NCBI RefSeq assembly: GCF_033547095.1
Contig: NZ_CP137852.1
Location: 4,241,001 to 4,305,000, forward strand
DNA from: Sediminicoccus rosea
GTDB lineage: Bacteria > Pseudomonadota > Alphaproteobacteria > Acetobacterales > Acetobacteraceae
Reading direction: 5' to 3'
DNA length: 64,000 nucleotides
Of this stretch, positions 24,522 to 32,121 are shown in pieces. Within the stretch, counting starts at the first letter, position 1. Each line of letters opens with the position of its first letter. Below the pieces are notes generated by a model that had not been told where the DNA came from, did no database searches, and saw only the letters and a program-made list of their open reading frames with translations. Made by a program: the position numbers and the translations under genes.

Positions 24522-25297
24522 CGGAAGAGAAGCCCGTAGAGCGTCGCCACCACCTCGATGGCGATGAAGGAGGCGACCGCGATCTCCAGCATCAGCGAGC
24601 GCTGGCCCTGGATGAGCGAGAGCAGCGTCTGCATGATCTCGCCCACCATGACGAGCTTGCGTTCCAGCGCGGCACAGCGCTCGGGCAGTTCGAATTCGTC
24701 ACTGAGGCGCTGGTGCAGGCGCTCCAGCTCGGGGTGCTCCCAGAGCAGGTCGGGCTTGTCGGCGGCCTGGATGCGGGCATTGGCGCGGCCGCGGGCGGCG
24801 AGTGCGGCGCCGATCGCGCGCATCAGCCCGCGCGAGAGGAAGCCGAGCCGCCCCTGCGCGCTGAGCCGCGCCACCACCGGCTCCATCCCGTCCAGCGTGC
24901 GGGCCAGCGCCATTTCCTGATGGCTGAGGGCCGCGCTCTTCGCCAGCACATCGGCCAGCAGGCCGAGGCGCGGGGCGGAGAGCTCCATCAGCCGGATCTC
25001 CCCCGTCTCGCTCACCTCGTCCCGCTCGGCGCCGCCCGAGACGCGGGCGGTCTCGGTCAGCGGGGCGGGCAGCGGATTGGCGATCCGGCCCCGGAGCTGG
25101 GCGAGCAGCGCCGCCTGCTCGGCCGCGCTCGCCTCGAAGGTGACCAGCGCCCCCCAGCGGAAGGCGAAGGCCGGGTGCGTGCCGCCGGCCAGCATCACCG
25201 GATCCGCGCCGCCCCCCGTGCCGCGGGAGAGGCCGCGCAGCTCCAGCCGCTCGCCCAGCAGCAGGGCGGTGGCGGTGAGGGCCGGCGCCGGGCTCAG
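24518..25297 (-). CDS. RMD1/DUF155 family protein, probable CTG start
   Basis: The C-terminal half shows the YagE/RMD1 (DUF155) signature: LLWEHPELERLHQRLSDEFELPERCAALERKLVMVGEIMQTLLSLIQGQRSLMLEIAVASFIAIEVVATLYGLLF, a coiled coil followed by a C-terminal membrane anchor. The frame has no ATG, GTG or TTG before GTG 25201/ATG 25198. However, the family-like N-terminus LTATALLLGERLELRGLSRGTGGGADPV is encoded upstream and begins at CTG 25297, which overlaps the rhodanese TGA as CTGA. The full product would be 259 residues, close to the family size. Function in bacteria is unknown; mitochondrial RMND1 supports translation. Confidence 0.8.
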   Translation of the reverse strand: MSPAPALTATALLLGERLELRGLSRGTGGGADPVMLAGGTHPAFAFRWGALVTFEASAAEQAALLAQLRGRIANPLPAPLTETARVSGGAERDEVSETGEIRLMELSAPRLGLLADVLAKSAALSHQEMALARTLDGMEPVVARLSAQGRLGFLSRGLMRAIGAALAARGRANARIQAADKPDLLWEHPELERLHQRLSDEFELPERCAALERKLVMVGEIMQTLLSLIQGQRSLMLEIAVASFIAIEVVATLYGLLFR

Positions 25298-25710
25298 CGC
25301 TGGCGCCAGGGCAGCTTGTCGGCCTTCCAGCCGGCGACATTGCCGCGATGCCCCTCATGGTCCACCGGCCCCTCGAAGCCATCGGCCACGTTGTAGGCAT
25401 GCGGGAAGCCCGCATGCTGCGCCGCCTGGCCGGCCGCGAGGCTGCGCGCGCCGGAGCGGCAGATGTAGAAGACGTGGCTCTCGGCCGTCACGCCGGCCTT
25501 GCGGAGATGCTCGACGAAATGGCCGTTCACCTGCATCCCCGGAAAGACCTGCCAGGGGATCAGCACCACCTGCTTGCCGAGCGCCGACAGATCCGGCACG
25601 CCCACGAAATTCCACTCCGCATCGGTCCGCACATCCACCAGCACGGCGTTGGGGTCGCGCTCCAGCGCGGCCCAGGTGTCGGTGGGCGAGATGTCGGGCA
25701 CTCCGGTCAT
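25294..25710 (-). CDS. Rhodanese-like sulfurtransferase
   Basis: The product has 138 residues and is a single rhodanese domain. It opens ISPTDTWAALERDPNAVLVDVRTDAEWNFVGVPDL and has the active loop YICRSGARSLAAGQAA, where Cys of CRSGARS is the persulfide-forming residue. It ends in VADGFEGPVDHEGHRGNVAGWKADKLPWRQ, typical of small cytoplasmic rhodaneses. GGAGAA lies upstream of the ATG at 25710. The RMD1 gene appears to be translationally coupled to its stop. Confidence 0.93.
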   Translation of the reverse strand: MTGVPDISPTDTWAALERDPNAVLVDVRTDAEWNFVGVPDLSALGKQVVLIPWQVFPGMQVNGHFVEHLRKAGVTAESHVFYICRSGARSLAAGQAAQHAGFPHAYNVADGFEGPVDHEGHRGNVAGWKADKLPWRQR

Positions 25711-25828
25711 GGTGTTCTCCTCAGGGTTGCCGAGAGAATGGGGAGTCCGGCGGGCGGCAGCAATGAGGGGGGTGCGAGGTCCCGCCCGCCCTGCTAGAGG
25801 GGCGGCCTTGCCTTCAGGGGAAAACGCC

Positions 25829-26848
25829 ATGACGCCGCGCCGCCATCTGCTCCTCGCCACCGGAACCGCCGCCCTCGCTGCTCCCGGCGTGCTGCGCGCC
25901 CAGCCCGGCACGCGCCTCCGGCTGACGCTGGACTGGGCCTTCCAGTCGCCCAACGCCTTCGCCCTGGTGGCGCGGGAGCGCGGCTATTTCCGCGAGGCGG
26001 GCATTGATGTGCAGATCGATCGCGGCCAGGGCTCGGGCGGCGTGCCACCCGCGCTCGCCGCCGGCAGCCATGAGATGGGCTATGCCGACATCAACCCCGC
26101 CATCCGCTTCCTGGCGCAGAACCCCGATAGCGGGCTGATCTGCGTGGCCGTGCTGCATGACCGCGCGCCGCTCTGCGTCATCACCCGCGCCGATGGGCCG
26201 ATCCGCACGCCGAAGGACCTGGAGGGCCGCCGCCTGGCCGCGCCGGACTTCGATTCCGGCCGGCAGCTCTTCCCCGCCTTCGCCCGGGCCGCGGGGGTGG
26301 ATGCGGGCCGCGTCACCTTCCTCTCGGTGGCGCCGGCGCTGCGCGAGCCCATGCTGGTGCGGCGCGAGGTGGATGGGGTGACCGGCTTCGTCACCACCTC
26401 CGCCCTGGCGCTGAAGGGCATCGGGCTGCAGATCCCGCAGCAGCGGATCATGATGTATTACGACCACGGGCTGAACCTCTATGGCGGCGCCCTGCTCACC
26501 ACCCGCGCCTATGCCGAGCGCAACCCGGCCGTGGTGCGCGGCGCCGTCGCCGCCCTGATCCGCGGCTTCCGCGATACGCTGGCGAATCCCGCTGGCATGA
26601 TCCAGGTGCTGCGCCAGGTGGAGCCGCTGACCGATGCGGCCCTCGAGATGGAACGCCACCAGCTCAATGTCGAGCGCGTGATCATGACCGACAATGTCCG
26701 CGCCAACGGCCTCTCGGCCGTGGACATGACCCGGATGCAGACCGGCATCGCGGCGGTGGAGGGGGCCTTCAACCTGCCCGCGCGGGTCCAGGCCGGGCAG
26801 TTCTACCTGCCCGACTTCCTGCCGCCCGCGGAACAACGCCGCATCTGA
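25829..26848 (+). CDS. ABC transporter substrate-binding protein (NMT1/SsuA type)
   Basis: The product has 339 residues. A twin-arginine-like signal MTPRRHLLLATGTAALAAPGVLRAQ precedes the NMT1/THI5-like fold (RLTLDWAFQSPNAFALVARERGYFREAGIDVQIDRGQGSGGVPPALAAGSHEMGYADINPAIRFLAQ). Such proteins deliver sulfonates, pyrimidine precursors, riboflavin or aromatic acids to an ABC importer. AGGGG precedes the ATG at 25829. The cognate ATPase and permease follow after a 153-nt gap, so differential expression is possible. Confidence 0.92.
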   Translation: MTPRRHLLLATGTAALAAPGVLRAQPGTRLRLTLDWAFQSPNAFALVARERGYFREAGIDVQIDRGQGSGGVPPALAAGSHEMGYADINPAIRFLAQNPDSGLICVAVLHDRAPLCVITRADGPIRTPKDLEGRRLAAPDFDSGRQLFPAFARAAGVDAGRVTFLSVAPALREPMLVRREVDGVTGFVTTSALALKGIGLQIPQQRIMMYYDHGLNLYGGALLTTRAYAERNPAVVRGAVAALIRGFRDTLANPAGMIQVLRQVEPLTDAALEMERHQLNVERVIMTDNVRANGLSAVDMTRMQTGIAAVEGAFNLPARVQAGQFYLPDFLPPAEQRRI

Positions 26849-27001
26849 ATGCTTCCCGGGCGGCAGCGCGGCGCGGCCGCCCGATTCCGAGGCAGCCCGG
26901 GCGCGGCGCACCCATCCCCCCGCATGCGCGTGGTGGGAAGCGCCGGCCCAGGCTGCTAGCTCTCGGCGAAGCCGAGACCCCAGGACAGCCCGGAGCCCCG
27001 C

Positions 27002-27802
27002 ATGACCCGCCCCTTCGTCGAGATCGATCGCGTCGCCATGCGCTATGGCGGGGTCGAGGGCACGCTCGCCCTGCAGGATTGCAGCCTGAACGTGGAGAAG
27101 GGCGAGTTCATCGCGGTGGTCGGCCCCTCGGGCTGCGGCAAATCCACGCTGATGCGCCTGGTCTCCGGCCTCTGGCCCGCGACGGACGGCAATGTGGTGG
27201 TGGCGGGCGAGGAGGTGGACCGGCCCCTCTCCCTCGTCGGCATGGCCTTCCAGAACCCGACGCTGCTGCCCTGGCGCAGCATCCTGGACAACGTGATGCT
27301 GCCGCTGGAAGTGGTGCCCGAGCACCGCAAGCGCCTCCGCGCCGAGCGCGCCAAATACGAGCAGAAGGCGCTGGACCTGCTGAAGCTGGTGGGCCTCGAG
27401 GGCTTCGGCGCGAAATACCCCTACCAGCTCTCGGGCGGCATGCAGCAGCGCACGAGCCTGTGCCGCGCGCTGATCCATGAGCCGCCCCTGCTGATGCTGG
27501 ACGAGCCCTTCTCCGCGCTCGACGTCTTCACGCGCGAGGATCTCTGGGACGTGCTGCAGCAGGTCTGGATGGCGCGGAAGCCCACCGTCATCCTGGTGAC
27601 GCATGACCTGCGCGAGGCCTGCTATCTGGCCGACCGCGTGCTGGTGATGAGCGCGCGGCCCGGCCGCATCATCGCCGAACGCAAGGTGCCCTTCGCCCGG
27701 CCGCGCACGCAGGAGACGATGGTGGAGCCCGAATTCACGAAGCTGGTGGCCGAGCTGCGCGGCTTCATCGCGCTCGCCCGCAAGGGGGAGGAGGTCACCT
27801 GA
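27002..27802 (+). CDS. ABC transporter ATP-binding protein (SsuB/TauB type)
   Basis: The product has 266 residues. Walker A is GPSGCGKST (41-49), the Q-loop is in MAFQNPTLLPWRS, the signature is LSGGMQQR (143-150), Walker B is LLMLDEP (163-169), and the switch His is in ILVTHDLREACYLADRV. It belongs to the nitrate/sulfonate/taurine ATPase group and powers import together with the permease that begins on the last base of its stop codon. Confidence 0.95.
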   Translation: MTRPFVEIDRVAMRYGGVEGTLALQDCSLNVEKGEFIAVVGPSGCGKSTLMRLVSGLWPATDGNVVVAGEEVDRPLSLVGMAFQNPTLLPWRSILDNVMLPLEVVPEHRKRLRAERAKYEQKALDLLKLVGLEGFGAKYPYQLSGGMQQRTSLCRALIHEPPLLMLDEPFSALDVFTREDLWDVLQQVWMARKPTVILVTHDLREACYLADRVLVMSARPGRIIAERKVPFARPRTQETMVEPEFTKLVAELRGFIALARKGEEVT

Positions 27803-28635
27803 TGTCGAGCAAGGCGCAAACCCGCATCGAGGCGATGGCCGCCTCGGCCCGCCGCCGCCGCACGCTGCAGGCCTGGCTGCCCTGGCTGGTCATCGCCGGC
27901 ACCTTCCTGGCCTGGGAGTTGGCGACGGACCTGTTCGGCATTTCCACCTTCATCCTGCCCGCGCCGAGCGACGTCTTCGCGGCCGCAGTGAAGTGGTGGA
28001 AGCCGCTGCTGGATGACAGCATCCACACCCTGCTTTCCACCCTGGCGGGCTTCGGGCTCGCCGTGGTGGCGGGGCTGCTGCTGGGCATCGCCATCGGCTC
28101 CTCCACCCTGGTCTACAAGGGGCTGTATCCCCTGCTGATCGCCTTCAACTCCATCCCCAAGGTGGCGGTGGTGCCGGTGCTGATCATCTGGTTCGGCATC
28201 GGTGTCTGGCCCGCGATCATCACGGCCTTCCTGATCAGCTTCTTCCCGATCGTCGTGAATGTCGCGACCGGCATCGCCACCGTGGAGCCGGAATTGCGGG
28301 ACGTGCTGCGCGCACTCGGCGCCAAGCCCTCCGACATCATCCGTAAGGTCGGCCTGCCGCGCGCCATGCCCTATTTCTTCGCCTCGCTGAAGATCGCGAT
28401 CACGGTGGCCTTCGTGGGCTCGATCATCGCCGAGAGCGTGGCACCCAATGCCGGCATCGGGCGGCTGATGATGGTGGCCTCCTCCCGCTTCGACGTGCCC
28501 CTGGTGTTCGCCGGGCTGATCGTGACGGGGATGATGGGCATCATGCTCTACTGGATCGCCGAGTTCATCGAGCGGCGCACCACGGGCTGGGCGACGCGCG
28601 GGCAGGACGCGCAGAACTTCACGCCGGGAGGTTAA
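27802..28635 (+). CDS. ABC transporter permease (SsuC/TauC type)
   Basis: The product has 277 residues with about six membrane segments and the conserved EAA-like loop ATVEPELRDVLRALGAKPSDIIRKVGLPRAMPYFFASLKIAITVAF. The N-terminus is a basic cytoplasmic segment before LQAWLPWLVIAGTFLAWELA. It completes the NMT1-type importer of this cluster. The TGATG junction with the ATPase gene suggests coupled translation. A decarboxylase-like gene follows after 17 nt and likely processes the imported compound. Confidence 0.94.
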   Translation: MSSKAQTRIEAMAASARRRRTLQAWLPWLVIAGTFLAWELATDLFGISTFILPAPSDVFAAAVKWWKPLLDDSIHTLLSTLAGFGLAVVAGLLLGIAIGSSTLVYKGLYPLLIAFNSIPKVAVVPVLIIWFGIGVWPAIITAFLISFFPIVVNVATGIATVEPELRDVLRALGAKPSDIIRKVGLPRAMPYFFASLKIAITVAFVGSIIAESVAPNAGIGRLMMVASSRFDVPLVFAGLIVTGMMGIMLYWIAEFIERRTTGWATRGQDAQNFTPGG

Positions 28636-28652
28636 GGGGTTAACCCGGGCGC

Positions 28653-29363
28653 ATGCGCCTCGGATTCCTCACCCCCTCCTCCAACACCGTCCTCGAGCCG
28701 GCCATGGCCTGGCTGCTGCGCGACGCCCCCGAGATCACCGCGCATTTCGCGCGGTTCCGGGTGCTCGCCATCAACCTGGGCGAGGCGGCGAACCAGCAAT
28801 TCGACCCCGCCCCCGTGCTGGCGGCGGCCGAGATGCTGGCCGATGCGAAGGTGGATTCCATCTGCTGGGCCGGCACCTCGGGCAGCTGGCTCGGCTTCGC
28901 GCAGGATGAGGCGCTCTGTGCCGCCATCACCGCCCGCACCGGGATCCCGGCGACCACGGCGACGCTGGCGCTGCGGGATTCGCTGCGCCTGGCGGGGATG
29001 ACCCGCCTCGCGCTCGTCACGCCCTATCTCGCCGATGTGCAGGCCGCGATCATCGCGAACCTGACGCGCGAGGGCTTCGCCGTGACGGCGGAGCGGCACC
29101 TGGAGGATCCGGGCAATTACAGCTTCGCCCTGCACGGTGCGGCGAAGGTGGGCGCCCTGATGGAATCCGCCGTGGCCGAGGCGCCGACTGAGGCGGTGGC
29201 CATCCATTGCACCAATTTCCGCGGCCTGCCGGCGGCGCGGGAGATCGAGGAGCGGCATGGCGTCATGGTTGTGGATTCGGTGGCCGCTTCGCTCTGGGGT
29301 GGCGTCCGGGCGGCGGGCGGGGCGCAACCCCGGCGCGAGGATCGGCTGTTTCGACTCGGATAA
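28653..29363 (+). CDS. Arylmalonate decarboxylase/maleate isomerase-like enzyme
   Basis: The product has 236 residues in the Asp/Glu racemase superfamily, with the family opening GFLTPSSNTVLEP. Maleate isomerases and racemases use two Cys. Here the first site is Gly74 (CWAGTSGSWLG) and the second is Cys186 (AIHCTNFRGL). That Gly/Cys arrangement is the one known for arylmalonate decarboxylase (Gly74/Cys188), so decarboxylation of a substituted malonate is the better prediction. It lies 17 nt downstream of the ABC permease and is probably in the same operon, suggesting import then decarboxylation. Substrate not determined. Confidence 0.8.
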   Translation: MRLGFLTPSSNTVLEPAMAWLLRDAPEITAHFARFRVLAINLGEAANQQFDPAPVLAAAEMLADAKVDSICWAGTSGSWLGFAQDEALCAAITARTGIPATTATLALRDSLRLAGMTRLALVTPYLADVQAAIIANLTREGFAVTAERHLEDPGNYSFALHGAAKVGALMESAVAEAPTEAVAIHCTNFRGLPAAREIEERHGVMVVDSVAASLWGGVRAAGGAQPRREDRLFRLG

Positions 29364-29429
29364 CGTGAATAATCTCTTTTTTGATTAAAAATTGGTTGCG
29401 AGATTCAGGTCCTGGTTGTATCCAGGGCC

Positions 29430-29945
29430 ATGCTTCTCGCTCCGCCCCCTCGCCTCCCCTGGCTCCTCGGCGCGCCGCAGGACCTCTCCTTCCTCTGGGC
29501 CACGCCGGAGCCCGCCCCGGCGCTCGCGCCCCGGCCGCCGGCCAGCCTGCCCGAGCCCGCAGCGATGCAGCCCGCGCTGATCATGCCCCTGCCCCCGACG
29601 GGGCTGGAGGCGCTGCCGCCCACGCCCGCCGCCATGCCCCCGCCGCCCGTGGCGCCGGAGCCGGTGGCCCCGCGGTCCGCGATCCCGGAGCCGGCGATCC
29701 CGGAGCCTGTCGTCCTGGTGCCAGCGATGCCACTCGCCCTCCCGGCCGGGCCCCTGCCGCCGGGCTTGCCGCCCGCGCTGCCCACCCTGCCAGCGGAACC
29801 GCCGCTGCCCCCCATTGCAGCCCCCGGCCCCCAGCCCTTCGCGGATGATGTGGTGGCGCTGCTCGATGCGCTCTGGGCCGCGCGGCCGCCCGTGCCGGAG
29901 GACCTCCCGCCGCTGCCGGCGCCCCCCTTGGCGTGGTTAATGTAA
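29430..29945 (+). CDS. Proline-rich hypothetical protein
   Basis: The product would have 171 residues, with a hydrophobic start (MLLAPPPRLPWLLGAPQDLSFLWA), then a Pro/Ala-rich central part including the short repeat AIPEPAIPEPVV, and a more ordered end (PFADDVVALLDALWAARPPVPEDLPPL). Third codon positions are strongly GC-biased, which supports coding, but there is no good ribosome-binding site and no recognised family. It lies between an AT-rich patch and the TonB receptor gene. TonB-like proline-rich spacing is suggestive only. Could be a chance frame. Confidence 0.4.
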   Translation: MLLAPPPRLPWLLGAPQDLSFLWATPEPAPALAPRPPASLPEPAAMQPALIMPLPPTGLEALPPTPAAMPPPPVAPEPVAPRSAIPEPAIPEPVVLVPAMPLALPAGPLPPGLPPALPTLPAEPPLPPIAAPGPQPFADDVVALLDALWAARPPVPEDLPPLPAPPLAWLM

Positions 29946-29954
29946 TAACATAAC
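29936..29954. promoter_or_regulatory. AT-rich near-palindrome upstream of the TonB receptor
   Basis: GTTAATGT-AATA-ACATAAC is a near-perfect dyad with one extra base in the left arm, about 30 nt before the receptor start at 29986, in otherwise GC-rich DNA. Metal-dependent Fur-superfamily repressors such as Zur bind sites of this general type (GTTAT/ATAAC arms), and TonB receptors are frequent targets. Assignment to a particular repressor is speculative. Confidence 0.4.
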
Positions 29955-29985
29955 GTTTCGGATGATCACCATGTGAGTCCATCCG

Positions 29986-32076
29986 ATGCACCCAGTCCTT
30001 CGCCTTTCCGCCGCCGCCCTCGGCCTCGGCGCGACCCTCCTTCCCGCCCGCGCGGAGGAGGCGGTGGAGGTGCCGGACACGGTGGTGCAGGCCCGCCGCC
30101 TCGATGCGGCGCGCAACACCATCTCCCCCACCCTCGGCGCCACCGTCTCCACGCTCGACCGCAACGCCATCGAGGGGCTGCCCCAGGGCGTGCAGGCGCC
30201 GATCAACGAATTGCTGCTCACCTTCCCCGGCGTGGTGCAGGACAGCTTCGGCGAGATCCACATCCGCGGTGAGCACCGCAACCTGCAATACCGCATCAAT
30301 GGCGTGACCATCCCCGAGGGCATCCAGGGCTTCGGCGCCTTCCTGGATGCGCGCGGGGTGCGCTCGCTCTCACTGCTGACGGGCTCGCTGCCCGCGCAGT
30401 TCGGGTACCGCACCGGCGGCGTGGTGGATGTGAACCTGATTTCGGGCGCCTCCAACCCCGGCGGCTGGGCCAGCATCTATGGCGGCAGCTTCCGCACCTT
30501 CCAGCCCTCCATCGGCTATGCCGGCGTGTTCGACGGCTGGGACGTCTTCGCCATGGGCACGGCGAAGCAGAGCCTGCAGGGGATCGAGCCGCCGACCGGC
30601 TCCTACGATTCCATCCACAACCGCACCAACCAGTATCGCGGCCTGCTCTCCGTCTCGCGGCCGGTCACGGAATCCACGCGCATCAGCTTCATCGGCGGCG
30701 CCTCGGCCAACCGCTTCCAGATGCCGAACAATCCGGGCCAGCCGCAGGAATACCCGGTGAACGGCATCACCGATTTCGACAGCGCCCGGCTGAACGCGCA
30801 TCAATGGGAGCGCAACCAGTTCGGCATCGTGGCGCTGCAGGGCAGCGAGGCCGCGCTGGACTGGCAGGTGGCGGGATTCGCGCGCCGTTCCTCCACCAAA
30901 TACATCCCGGATGTGCAGGGGGAGCTCGCCTTCAACGGCGTGGCGTCCGGCATCCAGCGACTGTCCCAGGCGGCGGGCGTGCAGGCCGATGCTTCCTACC
31001 GGCTCAATGCGGAGCACACGCTGCGCTTCGGCCTGATGACGATGGCCGAGCGCGTGCGCGCCTGGAACACCTCCTTCGTCTTCCCCATCGATGCGGATGG
31101 CGAGGTGCTGGACGCGCAATTCCCGGTCATCAACAACAACAGCCGCACCTCCTGGCTCTATGGCATCTACCTGCAGGATGAGTGGCGCATCACCGACCGC
31201 TTCACGCTGAATTTCGGCCTGCGCGGCGACTATGCCGACCAGGCGGTGCAGGCGGGCCAGGTCTCGCCGCGCATCAACGCCGTCTGGCGCCCCTGGGACG
31301 GCACGACGCTCACCCTCGGCTATGCGCGCTACTTCACGCCGCCCGCCCAGGACCTCATCACGCCCTTCACCGTCGGCCAGTTCGCGGACACGACCGGCGC
31401 GCCGCCGGGCACCACCGGCGCCACGCCGCGGCCCGAGCGCAGCAACTACTTCTCGGCCGGCATCTCGCAGCGCGTCACGCCCGAGCTCACCCTCGGCAGC
31501 AATGCCTGGTACAAGCAGGCGACGGACATGCTGGACCTTGGCCAGTTCGGCCGGGCGCTGGTCTTCACGCCCTTCAACTACGCGCGCGGGCAGAGCTACG
31601 GCATCGAGTTCACCGGCCAATGGACGACGGAGCGGCTCAGCGTCTTCGCCAACCTCACCCTCTCGCGCGCCACGGGCACCAATATCCGCAGCAGCCAGTT
31701 CAACTTCGACCCGGAGGAGCTGAGCTACATCGCGGGCAAATATGTCCGCACCGACCATGACCAGCTCATCACCGCCTCGGGCGGCATCAGCTATCGCCCC
31801 TGGGAGGGGGCGCGCGCCTCGGCCACCGCCTTCTACGGCAACGGGCTGCGGCGCGGCTTCGCCAACAGCGAGAAGCAGCCCGCCTATGCCACGATGAACC
31901 TCGGTTTCGCGCAGGAATTCCGCGCCTATGACGGTGGCGCCTGGACCGCGCGCGTGGACCTGATCAACGTGACGGACCAGGTGGTGCAGCTGCGCGACGG
32001 CTCGGGCATCGGCGTCGGCGCGCCGCAATTCCTGCCGCGCCGTGCCATCTATGCGGGTCTGTCGCGCGCCTTCTGA
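29986..32076 (+). CDS. TonB-dependent outer-membrane receptor
   Basis: The product has 696 residues. A signal peptide (MHPVLRLSAAALGLGATLLPARAEE) is followed by the plug domain (DTVVQARRLDAARNTISPTLGATVSTLDRNAIEGLPQGVQAPINELLLTFPGVVQ, then IHIRGEHRNLQYRINGVTIPEG). The 22-strand barrel region starts at about residue 150, rich in alternating aromatic/polar strands. It ends in Phe (SRAF), as outer-membrane barrels do. It imports a chelated metal or another large ligand using TonB energy. The upstream near-palindrome suggests metal-responsive control. The ligand is unknown. Confidence 0.95.
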   Translation: MHPVLRLSAAALGLGATLLPARAEEAVEVPDTVVQARRLDAARNTISPTLGATVSTLDRNAIEGLPQGVQAPINELLLTFPGVVQDSFGEIHIRGEHRNLQYRINGVTIPEGIQGFGAFLDARGVRSLSLLTGSLPAQFGYRTGGVVDVNLISGASNPGGWASIYGGSFRTFQPSIGYAGVFDGWDVFAMGTAKQSLQGIEPPTGSYDSIHNRTNQYRGLLSVSRPVTESTRISFIGGASANRFQMPNNPGQPQEYPVNGITDFDSARLNAHQWERNQFGIVALQGSEAALDWQVAGFARRSSTKYIPDVQGELAFNGVASGIQRLSQAAGVQADASYRLNAEHTLRFGLMTMAERVRAWNTSFVFPIDADGEVLDAQFPVINNNSRTSWLYGIYLQDEWRITDRFTLNFGLRGDYADQAVQAGQVSPRINAVWRPWDGTTLTLGYARYFTPPAQDLITPFTVGQFADTTGAPPGTTGATPRPERSNYFSAGISQRVTPELTLGSNAWYKQATDMLDLGQFGRALVFTPFNYARGQSYGIEFTGQWTTERLSVFANLTLSRATGTNIRSSQFNFDPEELSYIAGKYVRTDHDQLITASGGISYRPWEGARASATAFYGNGLRRGFANSEKQPAYATMNLGFAQEFRAYDGGAWTARVDLINVTDQVVQLRDGSGIGVGAPQFLPRRAIYAGLSRAF

Positions 32077-32121
32077 GCCGCCCCCTTGCGGCGTGGCCGC
32101 GATCCGCGCGAGCCTTCGCCC

